Assembly: GCA_937138275.1 (NCBI GenBank)
Contig: CAKZOY010000196.1
Coordinates: forward strand, 1 to 6,508
Source of the DNA: an uncultured Chloroflexota bacterium
GTDB taxonomy: Bacteria; Chloroflexota; Anaerolineae; B4-G1; DUEL01
Direction of reading: 5' to 3'
Length of the DNA: 6,508 nucleotides
Shown piece by piece: positions 1-6,508 of the stretch (positions are counted from its first letter, which is position 1; every line of letters starts with the position of its first letter). The notes under the pieces are model-generated. The model saw only the letters and a list, made by a program, of their open reading frames with translations, was not told where the DNA came from and made no database searches. The position numbers and the translations under genes are program-made.

Positions 1-85
1 GAGGGGTTGATAAACCAGGCCTGCGAATCTGACATATCCAAACCCAATGGGCATAACTTGCCCTTGCACCCTTGCACACTCGCCA
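1..85 (+). other. Leader region before cdaA
   Basis: No Shine-Dalgarno precedes the preferred ATG at 86 or the alternative ATG at 47. A TTGATA (7-12) and a poor CATATC (33-38) are 20 bases apart, so a promoter is only a weak possibility. GGGCA (49-53) can pair with TGCCC (59-63) as a short stem. The octamer CCCTTGCA is repeated in tandem at 61-76. The true promoter may lie before the window. Confidence 0.3.
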
Positions 86-922
86 ATGCTGGATTTCCTG
101 TGGACCCTTCAACGAATTCGCTGGGTAGACCTGGTAGACATCTCCCTGGTCGCGGCCATCTTCTTTGTCATCCTCTACCTGGTGCGGGGGACGCGCGCTG
201 TCTCGCTTCTGCGCGGGATTATCTTGCTGCTGATCCTTCTGGCCCTTCTGAGCACCGTCTTCCAGTTGCGGGCCTTCGGCTGGCTGGTGGACCGGGCTCT
301 TCCTGCCCTGCTTGTCGCCATCCCGGTCATCTTCCAGCCTGAACTCCGCCGGGCCCTGGAGCGGTTGGGGCGGGCCGGTTCCCTCTTCGGTCGTCCCACC
401 GGCCCGAGGGCCGCGATCGGTCGGGCCATCAGCGCCATTACCGAGGCCTGCCGGATTATGGCTCGCCGCCGTATCGGCGCCCTCATCGTCCTGGAACGGG
501 AGACCGGGCTTCAGGAGTACGTGGAGACGGGGGTCGTACTGAATGCCGAAGCATCCCCCGAACTTCTGCTGGCCCTTTTTGATCCCCACGTCGCCCTCCA
601 CGACGGCGCGGTGATCCTGCGGGAAGGGCGCGTGGTTGCCGCGGCGTGCGTCCTGCCCCTTTCCACCGCGTTCCTAGAGGACCGACGGCTGGGACTGCGC
701 CACCGCGCCGCCCTGGGCATCACCGAAGAGACCGACGCGATCGCCATCGTTGTCTCCGAGGAGCGCGGGAGTATCTCGGTTGCCCACAACGGCCGCATCC
801 TCCGCGACCTGGATCCGGACCGGCTGGAACGGGTGCTCCGGGCCTTCTACCAGAACGTTCTGGAGCCCCGCTGGCCCGTTCGCCTGCGGAAAACTCGCCG
901 GGAAACGGAGGAATTGCCATGA
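86..922 (+). CDS. cdaA: Diadenylate cyclase CdaA (DacA), membrane-bound c-di-AMP synthase
   Basis: It makes the second messenger c-di-AMP from two ATP at the inner face of the membrane. The 278-residue product (numbered from the ATG at 86) has three hydrophobic segments at about residues 14-34, 38-59 and 66-84. A linker follows, then a DAC domain at about 105-255. The domain shows both signature motifs: DGA at 173-175 (in LHDGAVI) and RHR at 205-207 (in GLRHRAALG), followed by a VVSEERGSIS strand. Length matches the CdaA class (about 270 residues). An in-frame ATG at 47 would add 13 residues (CPCTLAHSP-like) that do not resemble the family N-terminus, so I prefer 86. Neither start has a clear Shine-Dalgarno. 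The TGA stop overlaps the ATG of the next gene (cdaR, the usual CdaA partner), implying translational coupling. The family assignment is secure; the exact start is less so. Confidence 0.95.
   Translation: MLDFLWTLQRIRWVDLVDISLVAAIFFVILYLVRGTRAVSLLRGIILLLILLALLSTVFQLRAFGWLVDRALPALLVAIPVIFQPELRRALERLGRAGSLFGRPTGPRAAIGRAISAITEACRIMARRRIGALIVLERETGLQEYVETGVVLNAEASPELLLALFDPHVALHDGAVILREGRVVAAACVLPLSTAFLEDRRLGLRHRAALGITEETDAIAIVVSEERGSISVAHNGRILRDLDPDRLERVLRAFYQNVLEPRWPVRLRKTRRETEELP
907..911 (+). promoter_or_regulatory. Ribosome binding site of cdaR
   Basis: GGAGG lies 7 bases before the ATG at 919, inside the last codons of cdaA. It fixes the cdaR start and argues against the much longer open frame that begins at 646. 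Confidence 0.8.
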
Positions 923-2160
923 AGGAGGCGATCCGATGGCTCTGGAGCAACCTGGGGTTGCTTATTCTCTCCCTGGCGCTTTCCCTGCTCATCTGGGCCA
1001 CGGCGGTGGAACAGGAAAATCCCACGGTAGAGCAGGCCTTCCCGGCCCCGATCCCGGTCTCTATGACCTATCCTCCGGAGGGGATGATCGCCTACGGTCA
1101 GACCGACGCGCGGGTCTCGGTGGTGCTGCGGGCGCCCCAATCGGTATGGAGCAGCCTGCGGGCGGAAGACATCCGCGCCGTCGTGGACCTGAACGGCCTC
1201 AAGCCGGGCACTCACTACCTGCCCATCCAGGTCCAGGTCAACCTGAAACCCTCGCAGGTCCGGCGCGTAGAGCCTGCGACCCTGCTGGTACATCTGGAAC
1301 TGGTGGAGCAGGCGGAAGTCCCGGTGCGGGTGCGCCTGGAGGGAAATACGCCCATCGGATATGTCGCCCGACCGCCGGAGACGGAAGCGCTGACCGCCAC
1401 GGTTCGCGGGCCGGCGTCCCTGGTGGCGCAGGTTGTGGAGGTGCGGGCGGTCGTCTCGGTGGAGGGCCGCCGAGCAGACATAGACGGCGAGTTTGACCTC
1501 AGGCCGTACGATGCCCAGGGGAAGGAGGTTCCTTACATCACCGTTACGCCCTCCCGCATTGCCGTCCACGTCGCGGTGGAGCAACTGAGCGGGTTCCGCG
1601 ACCTGGCGGTGACGGCGCGGCTCCAGGGACAGGTCGCCCCCGGATACCGCATCTCCGGCATCACTGTGGACCCGCCGGTGGTGACCGTCTACGGCGCGCC
1701 GGAAATCATCGCCCAGATCCCCGGCTATCTGGAGACGGAACTTCTGAACCTGGATAACACCAAAGAGAACCTGGAGGTCCGGCTGCCTCTGAAGACACCA
1801 GAAGGGGTATCGCTGTTGATGCCGGAACCGGTCGTCGTTGTGCGGGTCAACGTCGTCCCGATAGAAGGGAGTGCCACCTTCCGCCGACCGGTGGAGATTC
1901 AGGGGTTGACCCCCGGCCTGACGGCGACTATTGCGCCGCAGGAGGTGGAGGTTATCCTGAACGGTCCGCTCCCCGTCTTAGAGGAACTCCGTCCCGAAGA
2001 CGTGCGGGTGCTGGTGGACCTGTTCGGTCTGGCGCCGGGCCAGTACTCGCTGGAGCCGCAGATCGTGGTCACCCCGCAGGGGCTGACGGTGGCCGCGGTC
2101 CTGCCTGCTACGGTGCAGGTGGAGATTTCCCCACCGGTTACGCCCACTCCGGGGAGGTGA
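919..2160 (+). CDS. cdaR: YbbR-domain protein CdaR, putative regulator of CdaA
   Basis: This is a membrane-anchored YbbR-repeat protein of 413 residues. In Firmicutes, CdaR binds CdaA and modulates c-di-AMP synthesis; that role is inferred here from family and gene order. One transmembrane helix lies at about residues 10-29 (LGLLILSLALSLLIW), followed by ENPTVEQ and an extracytoplasmic part. I see four tandem YbbR-like repeats at about 42-130, 131-219, 223-312 and 316-403. Each opens with a VPV/IPV- or RPVEI-like strand, carries a 'V.V.LRAP/VRGP/VYGAP/ILNGP' strand, and closes with a valine-rich strand. The protein ends in a short Pro/Thr tail. The frame stays open upstream to 646, but that part lies inside cdaA. 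The ATG at 919 has GGAGG 7 bases before it and an ATGA overlap with the cdaA stop, and it starts directly at the membrane anchor. der begins 3 bases after the stop. Confidence 0.9.
   Translation: MKEAIRWLWSNLGLLILSLALSLLIWATAVEQENPTVEQAFPAPIPVSMTYPPEGMIAYGQTDARVSVVLRAPQSVWSSLRAEDIRAVVDLNGLKPGTHYLPIQVQVNLKPSQVRRVEPATLLVHLELVEQAEVPVRVRLEGNTPIGYVARPPETEALTATVRGPASLVAQVVEVRAVVSVEGRRADIDGEFDLRPYDAQGKEVPYITVTPSRIAVHVAVEQLSGFRDLAVTARLQGQVAPGYRISGITVDPPVVTVYGAPEIIAQIPGYLETELLNLDNTKENLEVRLPLKTPEGVSLLMPEPVVVVRVNVVPIEGSATFRRPVEIQGLTPGLTATIAPQEVEVILNGPLPVLEELRPEDVRVLVDLFGLAPGQYSLEPQIVVTPQGLTVAAVLPATVQVEISPPVTPTPGR
2153..2157 (+). promoter_or_regulatory. Ribosome binding site of der, overlapping the cdaR end
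   Basis: GGAGG is 6 bases before the ATG at 2164 and runs directly into the TGA stop of cdaR (2158-2160). The spacing favours 2164 over the in-frame ATGs at 2170 (12 bases away) and 2176. A ribosome ending cdaR translation would cover this site, so coupling is likely. Confidence 0.75.
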
Positions 2161-2163
2161 GAG

Positions 2164-3549
2164 ATGCCGATGCCAATGGTCGCTCTGGTCGGACGGCCCA
2201 ATGTGGGCAAGTCCACCCTGTTCAACCGCATTATCGGGCGGAAACTGGCGGTAGTGGACGATCGCCCCGGCACGACGCGCGACCGGATCCACGCCACGGC
2301 GGAGTGGAACGGCGTGCTCTTCACCGTGGTGGATACGGGCGGGATAGAGGTATGGCCCGAACGGGTCGCCGTCGGGCAGCGTCCCGCCCCGGACCGTCCC
2401 CTCGCCGAGGATTCCGCCCCCTACATCCCGCTCATCCGCGCTCAGGCGGAGCAGGCCATCGCCGAGGCCGATGTCGTGGTCTTCCTGACCGACGCCGTCA
2501 CTGGCCCGACCCCTGCCGACCGCGAGGTCGCCGACATTCTCCGCCGGTCTCAGAAGCCTGTCTTTCTGGCTGCCAACAAGGCCGAAAGCCCGAAAGCACG
2601 GGAAGCGGCGGTGGAGTTTTACGAACTGGGCCTGGGCGATGTTCACCCTGTCTCTGCCCTCCACGGCTACGGGGTGGCGGACCTGCTGGACCGGGTAGTC
2701 CAGGCATTGCCGACGTGGGAGGCGGAGGTAGAGGACGAGTCGGTCAAAATTGCCATTGTGGGGCGGCCCAATGTGGGCAAGTCGTCGCTGCTGAATCGGT
2801 TGCTGGGAGAGGAACGGGTCATCGTCAGCCCGGTGCCGGGGACGACGCGCGACGCCATAGATATCCGTATGGAGTGGGAAGGGACGCCCGTCACGCTGAT
2901 AGATACGGCGGGCATCCGGCGGCGCGGGCGGGTGGAGCCGGGGGTGGAGAAGTATTCCGTGTTGCGGGCGCTGCGGGCGGTCCAGCGCGCCGATGTCGCC
3001 CTGCTGATGACCGACGCCACCGAGGGGGTCACCGCGCAGGACGCCCATATCGCCGAGTTCATCCTGGAGGAGGGCTGCGGGGTGATGGTGCTGGTCAACA
3101 AGTGGGACGCCGTCCCCAAAGGACCCCGGACTCAGCAGGAGTACACTGCGCACGTGCGGGAGGCGCTGAAGTTCCTGGACTATGTGCCGGTGCTCTTTAT
3201 CTCCGCCAAAACGGGGCAGGGGACGCAGCGGGTGATCCCCCAGGCGCTGGAGGTTCACAGGGCCCGCCACTACCGCATCCCGACGGGGGAACTGAACCGG
3301 CTGGTGCGGGACGCGGTGGCAAGGCACGCGCCGCCGGGGAAAGGGGGGAAGTGGCTGAAAATTTACTACGTCACCCAGGCCGAGGTCGCGCCGCCGACGT
3401 TCGTCTTCTCTGTCAACGACCCCAACCTGGTGCATTTCTCGTATGAGCGGTATTTAGAGAACCGGATTCGGGAGTACTACCCATTCGTCGGGGTGCCCCT
3501 GCGGCTGGTCTTCCGGCCGCGAGGGAAAAAGCGCGCGGATGAACGTTGA
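2164..3549 (+). CDS. der: GTPase Der (EngA), 50S ribosome assembly factor
   Basis: Der is a double-Era GTPase needed for maturation of the 50S ribosomal subunit; it acts in the cytoplasm on pre-50S particles. The 461-residue product has two G domains and a C-terminal KH-like domain. Domain 1 shows G1 GRPNVGKS at 10-17, GTTRD at 36-40, G3 DTGG at 57-60, G4 NKAE at 138-141 and G5 SAL at 164-166. Domain 2 shows GRPNVGKS at 200-207, GTTRD at 226-230, DTAG at 247-250, NKWD at 312-315 and SAK at 348-350. The KH-like part spans about 355-452 and includes the typical FSVNDP and YERYLENRIRE stretches. Two points stand out. The first G4 has Glu where Asp is usual. An extra Pro/Arg-rich stretch at about 62-90 follows the first DTGG. 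The gene is third in the cluster, 3 bases after cdaR, and is followed by a strong hairpin. Identification is secure. Confidence 0.97.
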   Translation: MPMPMVALVGRPNVGKSTLFNRIIGRKLAVVDDRPGTTRDRIHATAEWNGVLFTVVDTGGIEVWPERVAVGQRPAPDRPLAEDSAPYIPLIRAQAEQAIAEADVVVFLTDAVTGPTPADREVADILRRSQKPVFLAANKAESPKAREAAVEFYELGLGDVHPVSALHGYGVADLLDRVVQALPTWEAEVEDESVKIAIVGRPNVGKSSLLNRLLGEERVIVSPVPGTTRDAIDIRMEWEGTPVTLIDTAGIRRRGRVEPGVEKYSVLRALRAVQRADVALLMTDATEGVTAQDAHIAEFILEEGCGVMVLVNKWDAVPKGPRTQQEYTAHVREALKFLDYVPVLFISAKTGQGTQRVIPQALEVHRARHYRIPTGELNRLVRDAVARHAPPGKGGKWLKIYYVTQAEVAPPTFVFSVNDPNLVHFSYERYLENRIREYYPFVGVPLRLVFRPRGKKRADER

Positions 3550-3558
3550 GGGGGAAGG

Positions 3559-3601
3559 GGTTTCGGGGGCGGGCGGCCTTCGGCCGCCCGCCCCCGAAAC
3601 C
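3559..3601. terminator. Perfect 20-bp inverted repeat between convergent genes, probable bidirectional terminator
   Basis: Arms at 3559-3578 and 3582-3601 are exactly complementary and separated by the loop TTC. The stem is almost all G/C apart from a short TTT/AAA block near its base. It begins 9 bases after the der stop and ends one base before the stop triplet of the - strand gene (complement of 3603-3605). Position and strength suit a terminator serving both directions. Neither side has a clear run of T after the stem, so it is not a textbook intrinsic terminator. It could instead act as an RNA-stabilising 3' end or be a member of a dispersed palindrome family. Confidence 0.7.
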
Positions 3602-3602
3602 T

Positions 3603-4361
3603 TCATCCCGGCCCGATGGTTCGCAGGTAGCGGTTGATTAAACGGCCGCTCTGCTGCCGGACCTCCTCCCGGTAGAACCGGAGGTGCTCCGGCGGGACGT
3701 GCCGGAAAATCCAGACCATCCGCTCCGGGGAGTGGGCGGCGGCCTCCACCGCCTCGGCCGGGACGCCCATCCGCTCGGCGAAGACCTCGGCGGTGCGAAT
3801 GCGGTGCCCCGGCTGGAGTTGCTCCACCAGGTCATCCCGCCAGGCCCGCAGGTCCTCATCCCGTATGAAGGGAAGCCACCCCTCCGGCTCCACGGTCGCC
3901 AGCGCGATCCTCTCCTGCCCGTTCAGGCGGGCCTGATCCTGCTCATCCAGCCAGGTGCGCAGAACGTTGTGCAGGAACAACCGCTCCTCCCAGGAATCCC
4001 ATCCGGCATGGGGCCCGAAATAGGGGTGGAAGACCTCTCGCCACCACAGTTCATCGGCCAGCAGGTGGGCGATGTATCCGGCGAGAAACGCGGCGTGTGC
4101 GGGCCGCAGGTGCTCCGGATGGGCCAGAGCCGGGTAAGTATCCAGGAGAACCTGTGCGGCCGGGGTCGTGGTGGAGGGGGGCAGCGTGTAGAAATGGGTC
4201 TCCTCCCGCCGTTGCCCGCTGACCGTCTGCACATCCGGGGCGGTGTGTCCCAGCAGGAACGCGCCGTACTGGGTCCAGAGCAACTCCCGCGCGGGAACGC
4301 TCAGGTCTCCTTCCTCCAGGACCTCGCGAGCCATCAACAGATGATTGACCGGAGTAGGCAT
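3603..4361 (-). CDS. Zinc-dependent phospholipase C-like protein (PF00882 type)
   Basis: This 252-residue protein resembles the zinc-dependent phospholipase C / S1-P1 nuclease-like fold. Candidate metal ligands are H7 (in TPVNHLLMA), H39 and D43 (GHTAPDVQ), H56 (THFYTLP), and H99 with D103 (GYIAHLLADE, the most typical stretch of the family). Further His residues at 112, 118 and 131 fall in the following helices. The remainder, to about 250, looks helical and charged (for example EHLRFYREEVRQQ). No signal peptide or membrane helix is visible, so it is probably cytoplasmic and unlike secreted bacterial phospholipase C toxins. The substrate cannot be read from sequence; it could be a phospholipid, another phosphoester, or a non-enzymatic role. 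The start is well constrained: an in-frame TGA lies at 4376-4374, four codons before the ATG, and a weak GGTGAG lies 11 bases upstream. It is convergent with der and co-directional with the GH127 gene 161 bases upstream. Confidence 0.75.
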   Translation of the reverse strand: MPTPVNHLLMAREVLEEGDLSVPARELLWTQYGAFLLGHTAPDVQTVSGQRREETHFYTLPPSTTTPAAQVLLDTYPALAHPEHLRPAHAAFLAGYIAHLLADELWWREVFHPYFGPHAGWDSWEERLFLHNVLRTWLDEQDQARLNGQERIALATVEPEGWLPFIRDEDLRAWRDDLVEQLQPGHRIRTAEVFAERMGVPAEAVEAAAHSPERMVWIFRHVPPEHLRFYREEVRQQSGRLINRYLRTIGPG

Positions 4362-4522
4362 GGTTTCTACGGCTCACCCGCCCGTCGCAGTGGGCAATGT
4401 ACGGACTTCCGGTTTGCGACGCGCCAGCGCGCGCCGGTTCACGCTCTGGAGTGGGCTGAACTTTTACCGCTCCAATTGTACCAGAACGCCGGGTTTTGGG
4501 AAGATGTCAACTGCCCGGACTG
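4362..4522 (-). other. Intergenic gap between the GH127 and phospholipase C-like genes
   Basis: These 161 bases separate two co-directional genes. Besides the promoter candidate, they hold two possible stems that would fall in the leader of the downstream mRNA. One pairs GTTCA (4437-4441) with TGAAC (4457-4461), with extra pairing inside and a bulge. The other pairs CGCGC (4420-4424) with GCGCG (4429-4433) around a 4-base loop. I see no strong terminator for the GH127 gene, no recognisable riboswitch or tRNA, and no small gene I can support. Confidence 0.4.
4475..4510 (-). promoter_or_regulatory. Candidate extended -10 promoter for the phospholipase C-like gene
   Basis: On the - strand the 161-base gap holds TACAAT (4480-4475) preceded directly by TGG, giving an extended -10 form (TGN-TACAAT). 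A perfect TTGACA lies at 4510-4505, but 24 bases separate it from the -10, too far for a normal sigma-70 pair, so the extended -10 would have to do most of the work. Predicted transcription would start near 4468, leaving a leader of about 105 bases before the ATG at 4361. The gap is less GC-rich here than its surroundings. This is a visual match only. Confidence 0.35.
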
Positions 4523-6460
4523 CTATTTCTCCCTCACCCAGACCGTCATCCGGGACGGCCCCCGGTTTCCCCAGAGATGGTACGGGATGAACGTCAGCGC
4601 CTCGCCCCGGCGACCCCTGCCCACAATTTTGACCACGCCCCCCAGCAAGTCGGCGTCAAAAACGGCCTCTAAGGACTCCGGAGATAGCGCCACGCGGAAA
4701 AGGTCCACAGTGGGGTTATCCACGCTCTCCAGGCAGTAGACCAGCGGGCCTCGTGTCAGCGCCACCTTGTCCCGATGTCCCCGCACGCGCGGATGGGCGC
4801 GGCGCAGGACAATCGGCATCCCGAAGGCGATCTCCACCGTATCCCCGCGCGCCCAGGTGCGGCGCAGGGAAAGCCACTGGCTAAGGCGCGGGTCGTAACC
4901 GCTGGCGGTCGGGGAAACCGGCGGTGGGGCCGGAATCATTTGGGCGCTCCCGTTCACTCTCACTTCTATCGGATCGGCCCAGGACGGCATGCGCAGGGAG
5001 AGGGTGAACGGGGTAGGGCGGCGCGGGGCGAGCCGCAGGCGGACGCGGCCATCCCAGGGAAGGCCCGATTCCATCTCTACCTCTCCCCACTTCCCGACCC
5101 ATCGGCTACCGGTGTACTGGTGGATTTGCAACTCCTCCAGCCCTTCCGAGTAGATGAACCGATGCAGACTGGCAAGGGTGCGGGAGAGGTTGGACGGACA
5201 GCAGGGGACGGCGAACCAGGCTCTCCGCTCTATCCTCCCGCGGCTGGCAAGAGGGTTGTTGTAGAAGTACGCCGTCCCGTCCAGACCCATTCCCACCGAG
5301 ACGGCGTTGTAGAGTTGCCATTCCAGAAGGTCGCTGTAGCGCGCGTTGCCGGTCAGTTGGGCCATTTCCCAGTTCCAGAGGACACCGGCGATGGCGGCGC
5401 AGGTCTCGGCGTAGGCGTATTCAGGGTCCAGTTCATAATCCCGACCGAACCCCTCTATGGAAGGCAGCGACCCGATGCCCCCGGTCACGTACATCCGTCG
5501 GGAGACCATGTGCTCCCAGGCCTGCTCCATCACGGGCAGCAAACTTCTATTTCCATCCAGGCGGGCCAGCATCGCCGCCGCGGCCATCAGGTAGCCAAAG
5601 CGCACCGCGTGGCCCACCGGCACGGTCTGGCGATGGAGCGGGGCGTGTTGCTGGAAGCATTTGCCGCTCAGGGCGTTGATGTACCAGCGCAGGGTAGCAT
5701 TCCAGGGGGTTCGGGCGACGTTGCCGGGCGCGAGCCGAAACGCAGCGTGCTCCGGATGGGTCTGTAGATATTCCTGACGCTTTCGGCGCACAAGGCGATC
5801 GCGCCGCAACATATCCGCGTACTGGCGCAGGATGTGCAGAGCGTACCGCGGGATGCGCCCGCGCCGCTCCAGGAACCGGCGCGCCATCTCCTGGTACGGC
5901 CGATGGTCGGTGACCTCAAAGAGGCGCAGGAGCGCAATTTCAATCTCCTCGTGCCCGTCGGTCTGCTCGGGACCGGCATCCCAGAAGTCCGCTACAATGC
6001 GGTCGGCGGCGCGGCGGGCGATCGCCAGCATAGCGGTCTGACCGGTGGCCTGGTAGTGGGAGACCCCTGCCTCTATCAGATGACCGTGGCAGTAGAGTTC
6101 GTGCTCAATCTGCAGGTTGGTCCAGCGAATGCCTGGAAAGTGAATCTGATTGTAGGTGTAGAGGTAGCCGTCCGGCGATTGCGCTCTTCCGAGGAGGGCG
6201 ATGAATTCGTCCATCATCTGGGCCAGACGGGGGTTGGGGTGGGTAGCGTAGATGCGCGCCGCGGCGTCCAGCCATTTGTACGCGTCGGAATCGGCGAAGA
6301 ACCAGCCTTCCCGGAACCCATCCTTCTCTCCGGCCGCGATGCGGAAGTTATCTATGCAGCCGGATTGTTCCAGTTGCTCCCATTGGTGAAAGATGGCAGA
6401 GCGTGCGTTGACGTCCAGGCGATCCTGCCAGTAACCTGAAAGGATGGAGCAATCGGTCAT
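4523..6460 (-). CDS. GH127 (DUF1680) family beta-L-arabinofuranosidase-like glycoside hydrolase
   Basis: This 645-residue enzyme matches the GH127 family, whose studied member HypBA1 (658 residues) releases beta-L-arabinofuranose using a zinc-bound cysteine nucleophile. The catalytic set is intact. E336 (in IEGFG) lies 16 residues before the ETC motif, as the acid/base Glu322 does before Glu338 in HypBA1. E352 and C354 (AETCAA) and the pair C420-C421 (VPCCPSN) correspond to the zinc ligands and nucleophile (Glu338, Cys340, Cys417, Cys418). H120 (IEHELY) and H284 (GHAVRFGY) match conserved active-site His residues. The N-terminal two thirds is an alpha/alpha barrel with FFADSDAYKWLDA and QSPDGYLYT, followed by beta domains with VALTRGPLVYCLE at 566-578. 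No signal peptide is visible, so it likely acts in the cytoplasm on imported arabino-oligosaccharides; the exact substrate is unknown. The start is secure: GGAGG lies 5 bases upstream and an in-frame TAG sits 14 codons upstream with no start codon between. Confidence 0.93.
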   Translation of the reverse strand: MTDCSILSGYWQDRLDVNARSAIFHQWEQLEQSGCIDNFRIAAGEKDGFREGWFFADSDAYKWLDAAARIYATHPNPRLAQMMDEFIALLGRAQSPDGYLYTYNQIHFPGIRWTNLQIEHELYCHGHLIEAGVSHYQATGQTAMLAIARRAADRIVADFWDAGPEQTDGHEEIEIALLRLFEVTDHRPYQEMARRFLERRGRIPRYALHILRQYADMLRRDRLVRRKRQEYLQTHPEHAAFRLAPGNVARTPWNATLRWYINALSGKCFQQHAPLHRQTVPVGHAVRFGYLMAAAAMLARLDGNRSLLPVMEQAWEHMVSRRMYVTGGIGSLPSIEGFGRDYELDPEYAYAETCAAIAGVLWNWEMAQLTGNARYSDLLEWQLYNAVSVGMGLDGTAYFYNNPLASRGRIERRAWFAVPCCPSNLSRTLASLHRFIYSEGLEELQIHQYTGSRWVGKWGEVEMESGLPWDGRVRLRLAPRRPTPFTLSLRMPSWADPIEVRVNGSAQMIPAPPPVSPTASGYDPRLSQWLSLRRTWARGDTVEIAFGMPIVLRRAHPRVRGHRDKVALTRGPLVYCLESVDNPTVDLFRVALSPESLEAVFDADLLGGVVKIVGRGRRGEALTFIPYHLWGNRGPSRMTVWVREK

Positions 6461-6465
6461 TTGTG

Positions 6466-6470
6466 CCTCC
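6466..6470 (-). promoter_or_regulatory. Ribosome binding site of the GH127 gene
   Basis: The - strand reads GGAGG here, 5 bases before the ATG at 6460. It is the clearest Shine-Dalgarno of the - strand genes and confirms the start. Confidence 0.8.
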
Positions 6471-6508
6471 CGAACGGATGCGATGACGTTTGTAGTGCGC
6501 TACGGGGC

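Noticed and set aside
61..76. Two tandem copies of CCCTTGCA
   Set aside because: Two copies of an 8-base unit are too few to call a meaningful repeat; it is mentioned only as part of the cdaA leader.
646..918. A longer N-terminus for cdaR
   Set aside because: It would lie wholly within cdaA, is Arg/Pro-rich, and would bury the membrane anchor. The ATG at 919 has a good ribosome binding site.
1978..3435. A 485-codon open frame on the - strand, antisense to der and the cdaR end
   Set aside because: Its protein is rich in Arg, His, Gly and Pro, with no recognisable domain. It lies opposite a gene with full GTPase motifs. Long antisense frames are expected in high-GC coding DNA.
2157..3446. A 429-codon + strand frame overlapping der
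   Set aside because: It is out of frame with der and has a low-complexity Gly/Arg/Ala composition, typical of a frame-shifted shadow. der itself is complete, so no frameshift needs explaining.
3684..4739. A 351-codon + strand frame opposite the phospholipase C-like gene and the gap
   Set aside because: It has no domain signal and spans the non-coding gap and two genes on the other strand, with shadow composition.
4775..5767. A 330-codon + strand frame opposite the GH127 gene
   Set aside because: The GH127 reading has all catalytic residues, whereas this frame has no motifs and a shadow-like composition.
6492..6503. Imperfect palindrome GTAGTGCGCTAC upstream of the GH127 gene, a possible operator
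   Set aside because: It has only 4-base arms around a 4-base centre, which is expected by chance, and the window ends too soon to see a promoter beside it.

Overview
The window is high-GC bacterial DNA with about 96% of its bases in five well-supported genes. Three lie on the + strand (positions 86-3549) and two on the - strand (3603-6460). The look of CdaA and of the YbbR-repeat protein, plus the extended first G domain of Der, suggests a Chloroflexota bacterium, possibly Anaerolineae or a relative. This is a judgement from remembered family resemblance, not from a search.

Region 1 (1-3549) is a tight + strand cluster. It holds a membrane diadenylate cyclase (cdaA/dacA), its YbbR-repeat partner (cdaR) joined by a 4-base ATGA overlap, and, 3 bases after the cdaR stop, the double-GTPase ribosome assembly factor der (engA). 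In Firmicutes the cyclase and CdaR genes are usually followed by glmM. Here der takes that place, so c-di-AMP synthesis is probably co-transcribed with a 50S assembly GTPase.

Region 2 (3550-3602) is the gap between two convergent genes. It is almost entirely filled by a perfect 20-bp inverted repeat with a 3-base loop, which probably ends transcription from both sides.

Region 3 (3603-6460) carries two - strand genes. Upstream is a GH127 (DUF1680) family beta-L-arabinofuranosidase-like enzyme with its zinc/cysteine catalytic set intact and no signal peptide. It is followed by a 161-base gap with a candidate promoter, then a 252-residue zinc-dependent phospholipase C-like protein, also without a signal peptide. 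The two are co-directional but probably not strictly co-translated, and no functional link between them is evident.

The genes are mostly ordinary. I saw no mobile element, CRISPR array, tRNA or rRNA, and no convincing undescribed system. The points most worth a second look are the cdaA-cdaR-der linkage, the NKAE G4 motif and insert in Der, and the intergenic structures.
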